Below, piece by piece: positions 17,334 to 25,729 of a stretch of DNA of 64,000 nucleotides; position 1 is the first letter of the stretch, and every line of letters begins with the position of its first letter. The DNA comes from Achromobacter xylosoxidans (GTDB lineage: Bacteria; Pseudomonadota; Gammaproteobacteria; Burkholderiales; Burkholderiaceae_B): NCBI RefSeq assembly GCF_001457475.1, contig NZ_LN831029.1, positions 2,542,001-2,606,000 of the forward strand. Direction: 5' to 3'. The notes under the pieces were generated by a model, which ran no database searches, was not told where the DNA came from, and saw only the letters and a list, made by a program, of their open reading frames with translations. Position numbers and translations under genes: made by a program.

Positions 17334-18381
17334 CGCCACCCGCGCCGGCTGGGCCCGGCGCGGCCTGCGGCTGCTGGGCCGGGCCGCGCTCAGCCTGCTG
17401 ATGCTGTTCTCCATCGGGTGGGCCTGCCTGGCGTTCTGGTATCAGGGGCCGGGGGCCGTCTGGGCCAAGGCGGTGCTGATGCTGGCCTGGGTCGCGCTGG
17501 GGCTGTATGCCTTGCTACGGCTGTGGCATGGCGTCGGTCGCTTGCGCCGCCGGCCCGCGTTGTGGGCCTACCTGTTGGCCGTGATCGCGCTGGCGGCCTG
17601 GTGGCAAGGCATCGCGCCCTCCAACGACCGCGTCTGGGCCGACGACGTGGCCCGCACCCTGCGCGGCAATGTCGCGGGCAGCATCGTCACGCTGGACAAT
17701 GTGCGTGACTTCAAGTGGCGCTCGGACAGCGATTACACGCAGCGTTGGGAAACCCGGGTCTACGACCTGAACGACCTGCGGTCGGTCGACATGGTGCTGT
17801 CGTACTGGGACGGCCCCGCCATCGCCCACACCCTGGTCTCGTTCGGTTTCGCCGATGGCCGTCACGTGGTGTTCTCGGTCGAGATCCGCAAGGAGCGCGG
17901 CGAACAATTCTCGGAGCTGGGCGGCTTCTTCAAGAAGTTCGAGTTGAGCGTGGTTGCCGCCGACGAGCGCGACGTGCTCTACGTGCGCGCCGGTCCGCGC
18001 GCCGAGAATGTCTACATCTACCCGGTGCAAATGCCGGTCGATGCCATGCGCGAACTATTCCTGTCGTACGTGCGCACCGCCAACGAGCTGGCGGACACGC
18101 CGCGCTTCTACCACACGGTCACCGCCAACTGCACCACGCTGGTCTACCGCATGGTGCGGGCCATCGTGCCCGGCCTGCCGCTGGACTACCGCATCCTGTT
18201 GTCGGGCTACCTGCCCGAATACCTTTATGAGCAAGGCGGACTCGATACCCGGCTGCCACTGCAGACGCTGCGCGAGCGCGGCTTCGTCGGCATTCCGCCG
18301 ATCCTGGGCGAGGATTCGATCGGTTTCTCGCGGTCGATCCGCCGTCACCTGCGCGCCGAACCGGCGGGGGGAGCGCCATGA
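17317..18381 (+). CDS. DUF4105 membrane-anchored protein, possible lipoprotein N-acyltransferase relative
   Basis: 354 residues. Three hydrophobic segments occupy about residues 20-100, then a periplasmic DUF4105 domain follows. The conserved features are HTLVSFGF (His171), FSVEIRKERGEQFSELGGFF (Glu189, Arg191) and FYHTVTANCTTLVYR with Cys272 after Asn271. The DUF4105 family includes, as I recall, Lnb, a lipoprotein N-acyltransferase described in Bacteroides that uses a Cys/His pair; assigning that activity here is inference only. The start overlaps marC by 17 bases and the stop overlaps the next small frame as ATGA. Confidence 0.8.
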   Translation: MAPVPDATRAGWARRGLRLLGRAALSLLMLFSIGWACLAFWYQGPGAVWAKAVLMLAWVALGLYALLRLWHGVGRLRRRPALWAYLLAVIALAAWWQGIAPSNDRVWADDVARTLRGNVAGSIVTLDNVRDFKWRSDSDYTQRWETRVYDLNDLRSVDMVLSYWDGPAIAHTLVSFGFADGRHVVFSVEIRKERGEQFSELGGFFKKFELSVVAADERDVLYVRAGPRAENVYIYPVQMPVDAMRELFLSYVRTANELADTPRFYHTVTANCTTLVYRMVRAIVPGLPLDYRILLSGYLPEYLYEQGGLDTRLPLQTLRERGFVGIPPILGEDSIGFSRSIRRHLRAEPAGGAP

Positions 18382-18581
18382 TCTCGCTGCGCGCCGTATG
18401 GCTGGCCCTGCTGCTGGGCGTACTGGTGTTCCTGCTGATGCGCACGCCCGGCGTGCGGCTCTATGACGCCATTGCCCGCCGCTTGCGCGGCCGGCGGGCC
18501 GGCCAGACGCCACGCGATCCGCGGCCCCAGGGCAAGGGCGCCCGGGCCCGGCGCGCCAGCCAGGCGCGTCAGCCGGGGTAG
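18378..18581 (+). CDS. Small single-pass membrane protein, hypothetical
   Basis: 67 residues. The start codon overlaps the stop of the DUF4105 gene (ATGA), a usual sign of translational coupling. The N-terminus is one hydrophobic segment (AVWLALLLGVLVFLLM) followed by a strongly basic tail rich in Arg and Lys. No family is recognised. Its end overlaps the end of the convergent DUF1275 gene by 13 bases. It may be a real small subunit or an accidental frame in GC-rich DNA. Confidence 0.4.
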   Translation: MISLRAVWLALLLGVLVFLLMRTPGVRLYDAIARRLRGRRAGQTPRDPRPQGKGARARRASQARQPG

Positions 18582-19252
18582 GGGCGCGCCAGCGCCTGTC
18601 CCGCCAGCGACACCAGCGGCGGCAGCGCGAAGGCCCACAGCCCGATCGACACGTGCAGCAGCGCGGCCGCGCCGCAACCGATCGCGAACGCCAGCACCGC
18701 CCGTCCCATGCGTCCCATGCGGCGCCTGGCCGCCTCGTCGGCCTGGCCGCGCGCGGCGTCGGCCAGGTCCAGCATGATCTGCGTGGTGGTGCCCGTCATC
18801 AGCGTCGAGGGCGGGGCCGCGCCCAGGTGCACCCGATGCACCGCGTTCTGGATCGACATCGCCAGCACCAGCGTCATGCCGGTGGCGAACAGTCCCCAGC
18901 TGTCGCCCGGGGCAAACGGCCCCAGCGCCAGGGCCAGCGCCGCGGCCACGCACAGCAGCAGCGTCTTGGCCGTGAGCAGCCGCATGAACGCCGGCTTGCC
19001 CGCGTCGCGTCGTGCCTGCCCATAAAGCCGCGCCAGGAACACGCCCAGGCAGAACATCGGCAGGGCCGCCAGCTTGGTCCAGGCGCCCGAGGCGCCGTTG
19101 CCGAGCGCGTAGCCGATGGTGACGAAGTTGCCGGTCACGTGCGCCGAAAACAGGCCGTGCAGCGCGATGAATCCAAGGGTGTCGACATAGCCCGCGTTCA
19201 GGCTCAGGAGCAGCGGCAGGCGTTCGTCGAGCGGTGTGGCGGGGGCGGGCAT
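18569..19252 (-). CDS. DUF1275 (YoaK-like) membrane protein
   Basis: 227 residues from ATG 19252, which has AAGGGA six bases upstream; the frame extends further but without similarity. Typical DUF1275 signatures are LLSLNAGYVDTLGFIALHGL, FSAHVTGNFVTIGYAL and the segment AMSIQNAVHRVHLGAAPPST, with LMTGTTTQIMLDL. Six hydrophobic segments place it in the inner membrane. The family's function is unknown. It is convergent to the marC-DUF4105 operon. Confidence 0.87.
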   Translation of the reverse strand: MPAPATPLDERLPLLLSLNAGYVDTLGFIALHGLFSAHVTGNFVTIGYALGNGASGAWTKLAALPMFCLGVFLARLYGQARRDAGKPAFMRLLTAKTLLLCVAAALALALGPFAPGDSWGLFATGMTLVLAMSIQNAVHRVHLGAAPPSTLMTGTTTQIMLDLADAARGQADEAARRRMGRMGRAVLAFAIGCGAAALLHVSIGLWAFALPPLVSLAGQALARPYPG

Positions 19253-19448
19253 GGTTGATCCCTTGATGCGGTTGAAGGCCGGGAGACCCGGCGCGAACGG
19301 CGCGGAACGGATTGAATGGCTCCGGCGGCGCCTAACGTTGTATCGCAGTTCGCAGGCACGGCAAACCCTCGACGGGACCGCGATAAGATAGCGGCCACCC
19401 ATCATTGCGCCTCTGGCAGGCGCGTCGCCCTCCAAGGAAGCCGTCGAT

Positions 19449-20273
19449 ATGTCCTTTCCCGCCGCTGATCTCCGTGGCTCGCTTGCGCTGGCCGGGCGCG
19501 GCAGCCAGGCTGGCAACGCGCGTGCGATGCTGCTCGCCGTCCTGTTGGCCCTCGTTCCTGCCAGCGCCGCGCGCGCCGAGGCCACCCTGGTCGTCGACCT
19601 GCTCGACATGGCCCGCGATGGCGATCAGGCGGCCGCGCTGCTGGGCGTCATCTCCATCGATCTGGACGAATCGCAGGCGGCCGACGGCATGGTGCAGTCC
19701 GGCGCCTGCCCCGGGCCGGTGCCGCAGGACATCAATACCGAGGAGCCTTGCTACGCGGCTGTCCTGCGCGACAGCCATCTGCAGATATCCGACCTGCGTT
19801 CCCAGGTGCTGGTCCAACTGGGCAATACCGACTATCTGCTGTTGCGCTGGCGCACCACGCCGGTAGGCAATACGCCGGCGCAGCCAGGCGGCCATTTCTT
19901 CCAGGTCACTGTCGGCTACAACGGCTTCTACAACGGCAACCAGGGCGAGTTTTTCGACCTCAGCCGGCTCCCGGGCGAACTGGATCCCGACCAGCCTTAC
20001 TCCTTTCTCCGGCAGTACTACGACGATCGCCTGAACCAGCTTTATCGGCGCACGCTGGCCTCGCCGGCCCTGCGCGCCGAAGACGCCGACGCGTTGCGCC
20101 GGGCGCAGCGGGAATGGTTGAAGAAAACCGAGTCCCAGTGTGGCACGGCGCGGGACCAGGGCTCGGCCGATGAGCAGGCACAGGCCCGCTGCGTGGCCGA
20201 GCGCAGCGCACAGCGCGTCTGGGAAATCAAGAAATTGCGCTTGCAGTGGGGACTGGCACGGGACCTGACGTAG
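19449..20273 (+). CDS. Secreted protein with C-terminal LprI-like domain
   Basis: 274 residues; ATG 19449 has AAGGAAG eight bases upstream. A hydrophobic stretch (MLLAVLLALVPASAARAEA, about residues 27-45) acts as a signal peptide behind an unusually long N-region, so translation may instead begin at that internal Met. The C-terminus (REWLKKTESQCGTARDQGSA, CVAERSAQRVWEIKK) looks like the DUF1311/LprI fold with paired cysteines. The middle part is not recognised. It is the second LprI-like protein in the window, unrelated in its other half to the one at 15060. Confidence 0.65.
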   Translation: MSFPAADLRGSLALAGRGSQAGNARAMLLAVLLALVPASAARAEATLVVDLLDMARDGDQAAALLGVISIDLDESQAADGMVQSGACPGPVPQDINTEEPCYAAVLRDSHLQISDLRSQVLVQLGNTDYLLLRWRTTPVGNTPAQPGGHFFQVTVGYNGFYNGNQGEFFDLSRLPGELDPDQPYSFLRQYYDDRLNQLYRRTLASPALRAEDADALRRAQREWLKKTESQCGTARDQGSADEQAQARCVAERSAQRVWEIKKLRLQWGLARDLT

Positions 20274-20958
20274 ATCCCGGCGGGCGAGGCGTGCTGCGAC
20301 CAACGCGCGTCTGGCTGACCTGTTCAACAGTCAGAGTCGGGGGGGAGCTCTTGCTAAGGAAGTCAAGCGTGTTGACGGGGAAAACGGCCATTTCCGCACC
20401 TCGGGCGTAAAGGGCAGTCGTCTTGGAGGACGACGCCAATACGCGAGTTGCGGTGAGGCTCTGTAAGGCGTTGGAGGAAACAGCACTTCCTGGCAACGCC
20501 CGCAAGACTGGGCCTGATTTCGGGAGCCTAAGGGTGGTCTGTCGCGTCACCGACAGGGTTCAGTAGAGTCACTCGCTTGCCCCTACACCCTGAAGCTCTT
20601 TGCCGGACGCTACCCCGGCGCTGTGTCGCATGTTCACTTTTGCCGTTCCCCTATCTCACCTTTGGGGTGGCTCAACTGCCGCGTTAGCGTCCAGTGATCC
20701 CTGAGCGGTTGAATACGCGGCAGATTTGCTTTCTTGGGACACCCACTATAAATGCTCTAGACAGCAGGGCGAAAAATTCGCCTGTCCGGAAAGCGCCAGG
20801 ACGCACACCATCCTGGTCTCCCACTCATTCTGGATCACATTCGAGGCTGACAACCTCGAAGATATCGAGCCGAAGCTCAATGTCCCGGATCATAAGTCAC
20901 TCTACCGTTAATAGCCAAGTATCATGAGGGTCGCGCAGAATGAGCAGCAGGACACTAC
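20274..20958. other. Gene-poor left part of the AT-richer insert
   Basis: No gene can be supported in these 685 bases. From about 20690 the base composition is visibly richer in A and T than the flanking chromosome. A short plus-strand frame (20726-20911, TTG start, no ribosome binding site) ends with a protein-like stretch ADNLEDIEPKLNVPDHKSLY and could be a gene remnant. A minus-strand frame at 20227-20550 has no recognisable family and looks accidental. No transposase or integrase is visible. Confidence 0.4.
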
Positions 20959-21666
20959 ATGGAATCAGGCACGAGGCCCGGTAATGCACGGGTCCAGCGT
21001 TTTCATTTGAATGCGACGGGTCGCGACTTTGCGGTGGGTGATATCCATGGCCATTTCGGTCGGCTCGATGCCGCACTGGCCGCCGCCAAGTTTTCACCCG
21101 ACCATGATCGATTGTTCGCCGTCGGGGACCTTGTTGATCGCGGGCCAGAGTCCGCCGATGTATTAGCGTGGTTGGAGCGCCCGTGGTTTCATGCCATTTG
21201 TGGGAATCACGATCTCATGACTTGGCGGCGGGCGATGAACAACCCGGTTCCCCAGGTCGATCATCGCCTCCATGGTGGTGAGTGGTTGGATGCATGCGAT
21301 AGCGATACCCAAGCACGTATCGGTGCGTGCTTGAACGCCTTGCCGTTGGCAATTGAGGTCGAAACGCCGGGCGGTGTTGTCGGTCTGGTACATGCCGACT
21401 TTCCTTATGACGACTGGCAAGCTATCCACGGCGCTACCTTCAGTCCAGAGGACGAGGATGCATGCCTGTGGTTCATAGACCGATATCGACTGCAATATGC
21501 CCAGCCTGTTCGCAATGTTCGGGCGGTTGTCCATGGCCATATGACGCTGCGCAAACCAGCACAGCTCGGCAATGTCTACTACATCGATACTGGTGGATGG
21601 CAAGATGGTGGAAGGTTCACGTTGCTGGATCTACATACCCTCAAACCTTGGCTGCGTCGTTCCTGA
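20959..21666 (+). CDS. PP1/PphA-like metallophosphoesterase (Ser/Thr phosphatase family)
   Basis: 235 residues. All the dinuclear-metal motifs of the PPP family are present: GDIHGH (27-32), GDLVDRGP (56-63), GNHD (82-85), the His of GLVHADFP and the final VVHGH. The length and the arrangement match bacterial PphA/PphB and the phage lambda phosphatase. It would remove phosphate from Ser, Thr, Tyr or His of proteins, or act on a small phosphoester, in the cytoplasm. It lies inside the insert next to tRNA-Ala, 41 bases before the CHAT-like gene and on the same strand, so the two may be co-transcribed. Codon use is less GC-biased than the flanking genes. Confidence 0.85.
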   Translation: MESGTRPGNARVQRFHLNATGRDFAVGDIHGHFGRLDAALAAAKFSPDHDRLFAVGDLVDRGPESADVLAWLERPWFHAICGNHDLMTWRRAMNNPVPQVDHRLHGGEWLDACDSDTQARIGACLNALPLAIEVETPGGVVGLVHADFPYDDWQAIHGATFSPEDEDACLWFIDRYRLQYAQPVRNVRAVVHGHMTLRKPAQLGNVYYIDTGGWQDGGRFTLLDLHTLKPWLRRS

Positions 21667-21707
21667 GTGTGTTCAGAACACGCTAATCAGAATTTGGAGT
21701 TGCAGTA

Positions 21708-22610
21708 GTGATCTCATGTGCAATTATTGAACAGTCAGACTTGACGACAAATAAAAGGTATTTGGCTAGTAAGGCAGTCCCACCTAATTGGATTGTGTAC
21801 CAAGCCACGTATGCTAATAGTGATGAATTCCGTCGTGTTCTATCGTGCGCAATTGAGAATTTGCACCGTCTCGACGATCAGGACCCGAAAATACTAATCA
21901 TTAGCGGCCACGGCATACCTCGAACGGGTACCGATATTGAGTCAGGTGACGGCGCTCAAATCATGTTCTGGGACTACAAAGACTACTTTCGTGTTTTGCC
22001 TCCTAATCTTGTTATTTATCTCAGTGCTTGTTTTGGGATGTACCCATCTTCCTCGGTTCTCCAATCAGATGACTGGAACCGCCCCTATGTGTTGGGTCCT
22101 CTGGTAGACATAAAATTCGAGCATGCAAATGAATTTCAGCAAGAACTCCTAAAAATTGTAGAGGCTAGCACCGGAGCCCAGCTGAATGAAGGACTGCGAA
22201 GTTTGGTCCAGCGTTTTAATGACAAGAAGAGCGTGAGAGATATGCAGTACGGCGGCCGAGAATGGTTGTTCGGTATGTTTGATGAGGATGGGAATTTTTT
22301 CCCTTCTGAGTTCCAGGGAGCGCAGTTGGCCGCGCCGGTGGAAGGTAAGCAGTTCGTTGTCGTCCGGGAGCTTATCCAACGCGAGGCCGGAGCTACTCCT
22401 GTTGCGTGCATTGTGGAGAATGATCTTGGTGACCTTCAACATGCATCTCTTACAGAACTGGCAGGCTTAGTAGGACGCCTCGAAGATTTGGTGGGAACGC
22501 GGTTTGAAGTTGTCTACCAGAAAATTTCGTCGGATCAGTTTGTGGATGAGAGCAGACGTATGGACTACATCAACATTGTCAGGGCCAAGAAGCGAGACCT
22601 GAACCGTTGA
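21708..22610 (+). CDS. Putative CHAT/caspase-like cysteine protease, stand-alone, in a tRNA-adjacent insert
   Basis: 300 residues, GTG start, no signal peptide or membrane segment. Two hydrophobic strands carry the diagnostic pair of clan CD proteases: KILIISGHG with His68 and LVIYLSACFG with Cys108, forty residues apart. This strand-His-Gly and strand-Ser-Ala-Cys pattern is typical of CHAT and caspase-like domains. The C-terminal half (about 130-300) is unrecognised and could be a partner or sensor domain. Codon use is markedly AT-richer than the chromosome, indicating acquisition by transfer. It follows the phosphatase gene. Substrate and trigger are unknown; a CHAT assignment from two motifs is inference. 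Confidence 0.6.
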   Translation: MISCAIIEQSDLTTNKRYLASKAVPPNWIVYQATYANSDEFRRVLSCAIENLHRLDDQDPKILIISGHGIPRTGTDIESGDGAQIMFWDYKDYFRVLPPNLVIYLSACFGMYPSSSVLQSDDWNRPYVLGPLVDIKFEHANEFQQELLKIVEASTGAQLNEGLRSLVQRFNDKKSVRDMQYGGREWLFGMFDEDGNFFPSEFQGAQLAAPVEGKQFVVVRELIQREAGATPVACIVENDLGDLQHASLTELAGLVGRLEDLVGTRFEVVYQKISSDQFVDESRRMDYINIVRAKKRDLNR

Positions 22611-22850
22611 CTCTCGAATCGTATTGAAGTTTCGGCAGGCGGGGCAGCTACATAGTCTGATGTCCCAAAGGCTAACTTCGTGTGCTGAGCCGGGTAAGGC
22701 TTGTCCCAAATCTGTCCCACTCGCGAGCCAATTTTTTCCGTACTTGGGTGCATACGCTGATTTCCCATTAGCTACCGAAAATCACCGGGCGGACTTGTGC
22801 CGCGGCGGCGGCATTAGCCGCGAAGCCAATAAATCAAGCCTGTAGAAACA
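22611..22850. other. Non-coding junction between insert and tRNA-Ala
   Basis: About 240 bases without a supportable gene. Composition returns to GC-rich towards 22800 (a CGCGGCGGCGGCATTAGCC stretch). No second copy of the tRNA 3' end that would mark an attachment site could be found by eye. Confidence 0.4.
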
Positions 22851-22888
22851 AAAAAGCCTTGGAACACATTGTGTTTCCAAGGCTTTTT
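22851..22888 (-). terminator. Intrinsic terminator of tRNA-Ala
   Basis: A 14-bp stem, AAAAAGCCTTGGAA with its complement at 22875-22888, closes a 10-base loop. Read on the minus strand it lies just after the tRNA 3' end and is followed by a T-rich run, so it terminates the tRNA transcript. The A-rich/T-rich flanks make it usable on the other strand too. Confidence 0.85.
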
Positions 22889-22900
22889 CATCTGGAATTT

Positions 22901-22976
<76 letters not shown>

Positions 22977-22994
22977 AAATCAAGCAAGAGCGCA

Positions 22995-23024
22995 ACTATA
23001 CAGGAATTTCCGCGCGCCGTGCAA
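22995..23024 (-). promoter_or_regulatory. Sigma-70 promoter of tRNA-Ala
   Basis: On the minus strand TTGCAC (23024-23019) and TATAGT (23000-22995) are separated by 18 bases and lie about 18 bases before the tRNA. Both hexamers are close to consensus. Confidence 0.75.
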
Positions 23025-23046
23025 GCCGGTGCGCAAGATTTTTGGC

Positions 23047-23829
23047 TCAATCGAACGTCAGCGTGGCCACCACCGGCGCGTGGTCGGAAGGCTGCTCGTT
23101 GCGGCGCGGTTCCTTGTCGATGACGCAGGCGGTGCAGCGCTTGACCAGCGGCGGCGACAGCAGGATGTGGTCGATGCGCAGGCCGGCGTTGCGGCGGAAC
23201 GCGAACTGCCGGTAATCCCACCACGAAAACGACTTCTCGGGCTGCTCGAACAGGCGGAACGAGTCGGCCAGGCCCAGATCGATCAGGTCGCGCAGCGCCT
23301 GGCGCTCGGGCTCGGAGACCAACACCTGGCCTTCCCATTTCTCGGGGTTGTGCACGTCCTCGTCGGCCGGGGCGACGTTGTAGTCGCCCAGCACCGCCAG
23401 GCGGGGGTACTGCTTGATCTCGTCGGCCAGCCAGGCGCGCATGGCGGCAAACCATTCGAGCTTGTAGGCGTACTTGTCCGAGCCGACCGATTGGCCATTG
23501 GGGCAATAGGCGCAGACCACGCGCACGTCGCCGTCCGCGCTGGGGAAGGTCAGGGCCAGCACGCGCTGCTGCGGGTCTTCGTAGGTGGGCAGGTTGCGCA
23601 CCATGGACGTGCCCGGCACGCGCGACACGATGGCAACGCCGTTGTAGGTCTTCTGGCCGGCCCAGACCGCGTGGTAGCCGGCCTCTTTGAAGGCGGCCTC
23701 GGGGAACTTGTCGTCGGTCAGCTTCAGTTCCTGGATGCAGAGCACGTCGACGGGATTGGCGGCCAGCCAGTCCAGCACCTGGGGCAGGCGCACGTTGAGG
23801 GAGTTGACGTTCCAGGTGGCGAGTTTCAT
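23047..23829 (-). CDS. xthA: Exodeoxyribonuclease III
   Basis: 260 residues from ATG 23829. This is the AP endonuclease/3' exonuclease of base excision repair, acting on abasic sites and damaged 3' ends. Diagnostic motifs are MKLATWNVNSLNVRLPQVLD, LCIQELKL (metal-binding Glu), CAYCPNG, LGDYNVAPADEDV (catalytic Asp and Asn) and LRIDHILLS with PSDHAPVVATL (catalytic Asp-His). Length fits the family. It lies just upstream of the tRNA-Ala promoter on the same strand. Nothing unusual. Confidence 0.95.
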   Translation of the reverse strand: MKLATWNVNSLNVRLPQVLDWLAANPVDVLCIQELKLTDDKFPEAAFKEAGYHAVWAGQKTYNGVAIVSRVPGTSMVRNLPTYEDPQQRVLALTFPSADGDVRVVCAYCPNGQSVGSDKYAYKLEWFAAMRAWLADEIKQYPRLAVLGDYNVAPADEDVHNPEKWEGQVLVSEPERQALRDLIDLGLADSFRLFEQPEKSFSWWDYRQFAFRRNAGLRIDHILLSPPLVKRCTACVIDKEPRRNEQPSDHAPVVATLTFD

Positions 23830-23993
23830 GTTGCGTGTCTGCCCGAATATTGTTGTGGCTGGCCGTGCCGGACGCATGGCGTCGCGCTGGCGGACGGCGC
23901 GTGGCGGCGTCCCATCGAAATCCGATCCGGGAAAGCGCCGTTATCTGGGCCAGATGATACCGTGCCCGGCGCGCGCGCCGCGCGGCTCCGGCA

Positions 23994-24770
23994 TCACCCC
24001 TTCACCAATCCGCCATCCACTATCAAATTCTGCCCCGTCACCGCGCGCGACCACGGGCTGGCGAAGAACAGCACCGCGTCGGCGAACTGTTCCGGCGTGG
24101 TCACTTCGCGCAGCGGCGTGCCGGCGGCGATCAGGTCGAACACCTCGTCGGGCGTGGCGGCCGAGGCGTCGGTGGTGCGCAGCAGGCCGCCGGACACCAT
24201 GTTGACGGTGATGCCGTCGGCGCCCAGTTCGTGCGACAGCGTGCGCGTGAAGGCCAGCAGGGCAGCCTTGGCGGCGGTGTAGTCGTGGTACGGCACCACC
24301 GGATTCTGGACCAGGTTGGTGCCGACGTTGATGATGCGGCCGCCGCCGGCCGCGCGCATCGACGGCAGCGCGGCCTGGGTGGTGTTGAGGGCGGCGCGCA
24401 CGCTGCCTTCGAACTGCGCGTTCATGCGGGCCCAGTCGAGCGTGTCGGCATGCGGGCGGGCGTCGCCGTCGAAGCGGAAGGCGGGCAGGGCGTTGTTGAC
24501 TACCGTGCCGACCGGCAGACCGAAGTGCTCGCTGGCGCGCGCCACCATGGCGGCCACCGCGTCGGCGTCGCGCACGTCGGCCCGCGCGGCCAGGGCGCGG
24601 TCCGGGGCGGTGGCCGCCAGTTCGCGCGCCGCGGCTTCGCTGTTCAGGTAGTTGACGACGACCCGCGCGCCTTCGCGCAGGAAGGCGCGCGCGATGGCCG
24701 CGCCCAGGCCGCGGCTGGCGCCGGTGACGATGACGAGTTGCTGGTCCAGGGGGAGGGCGGTGCTGGGCAT
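23994..24770 (-). CDS. SDR-family oxidoreductase (FabG-like)
   Basis: 258 residues from ATG 24770. The NAD(P)-binding motif is VTGASRGLGAAIARAFLREG, and the active site shows the serine region RIINVGTNLV followed by YHDYTAAKAALL (Tyr-x3-Lys). The C-terminal part resembles 3-oxoacyl-ACP reductases annotated in many betaproteobacteria. There is no strong ribosome binding site. It lies 106 bases after the FadR-type gene on the same strand and may belong to the same regulon as the aldehyde dehydrogenase, but the pathway is not identifiable. Confidence 0.87.
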   Translation of the reverse strand: MPSTALPLDQQLVIVTGASRGLGAAIARAFLREGARVVVNYLNSEAAARELAATAPDRALAARADVRDADAVAAMVARASEHFGLPVGTVVNNALPAFRFDGDARPHADTLDWARMNAQFEGSVRAALNTTQAALPSMRAAGGGRIINVGTNLVQNPVVPYHDYTAAKAALLAFTRTLSHELGADGITVNMVSGGLLRTTDASAATPDEVFDLIAAGTPLREVTTPEQFADAVLFFASPWSRAVTGQNLIVDGGLVKG

Positions 24771-24876
24771 GGCGGTGATCAGGCAGGAAAACGGGCGATG
24801 AATCGGATGGACAGGGTGAAGCGGAAAGGGCCGGCGCCGGGCGGCTATCCCGGCGCGACGTCGCAAGAAGGGTGGT

Positions 24877-25680
24877 TCACTGTTCCGAGCCGCTGTTGAG
24901 CATGCGGCTGCGGGCCTTCTCGATGTGGGCGCGCATGATGTTGCGGGCGCCCTCGGCGTCCTGTTCGCGGATCAGCCGATAGATCTGGCGGTGCTCGTCG
25001 ATGGCGGCGCGGGTGCGCTTCCAGGGTTCGCTGTGCACCAGGTGGCGCATCACGTTGACGGCATGGCTGACGTCGTACTCCAGCGATTTGAGCACCTGCA
25101 CGAAACGCTGGTTGCCGGTGGCCGCCGCGATGGCGCGGTGAAAACCGTAGTCGTGGTGGTGGGCGATGGCGCCGGCCGCATCGGCGGCCTCGTAGCCGGC
25201 CAGCATGCGGTCCATTTCGGCCAGGTCGTCGTCGGTGCGGCGCAGGGCGGCCAGATAGGCGCATTCCGGTTCGATCACCATGCGCAGTTCCAGGCCCTCC
25301 AGGATGTGGCCGACGCGGCGCGCCGGGTCGACCGCGGGCATGCCGCCCATCAGGTCGGGCTTGGCCCGCACGTAGCTGCCCGAACCGCGCATCGACTCGA
25401 CCAGCTGGTCTTCGCGCAAGCGGTCCAGCGCCTGGCGCACCACCGGCCGCGATACTTCGAACAGCGCGGCCAGTTCCAGTTCGGTCGGCAGCTTGGCTCC
25501 GGGCGCGATCTTGCCGGTGGCGATGGCGTAGAACAGGCTTTCGTAGACCCGCTCGGCGAAGCGTTCGGCGCGCACGTAGCCCAGGCCCGAGGCCACTTCG
25601 GCCAGGACGTCCAGCTCGGGCCGCGGCCGGCTGGCGGCGGTGAGCAGCTTGTCCAGTTGCGGATCGCGCACCTTGCTCAT
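24877..25680 (-). CDS. GntR-family regulator, FadR (FCD) subfamily
   Basis: 267 residues. The winged helix is ERVYESLFYAIATGKIAPGA, then LPTELELAALFEVSRPVVRQ and ALDRLREDQLVE. The C-terminal all-helical FCD domain carries metal/ligand-binding residues in the segment HHHDYGFHRAIAAATGNQRF and later HSEPW. It is divergent from the aldehyde dehydrogenase gene at 26010. Two sites of the form YTGTYA-N7-TGACAA in the gap are its likely operators. A ligand such as an organic acid would be expected. Confidence 0.9.
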   Translation of the reverse strand: MSKVRDPQLDKLLTAASRPRPELDVLAEVASGLGYVRAERFAERVYESLFYAIATGKIAPGAKLPTELELAALFEVSRPVVRQALDRLREDQLVESMRGSGSYVRAKPDLMGGMPAVDPARRVGHILEGLELRMVIEPECAYLAALRRTDDDLAEMDRMLAGYEAADAAGAIAHHHDYGFHRAIAAATGNQRFVQVLKSLEYDVSHAVNVMRHLVHSEPWKRTRAAIDEHRQIYRLIREQDAEGARNIMRAHIEKARSRMLNSGSEQ

Positions 25681-25710
25681 TGCCTTGCTCCCATGGCGCG
25701 AAGGCCGGGT

Positions 25711-25729
25711 TTGTTAATGGTCATGACAA
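25711..25729. promoter_or_regulatory. GntR operator-like site 1
   Basis: TTGTTA, seven bases, TGACAA; 30 bases upstream of the regulator's start codon. It shares half-site sequence and spacing with the site at 25832-25850, which supports autoregulation. Confidence 0.55.

Noticed and set aside
20274..22900. Complete integrative element with integrase and attachment-site duplication
   Set aside because: No integrase, transposase or repeat of the tRNA 3' end could be found by eye in the insert.
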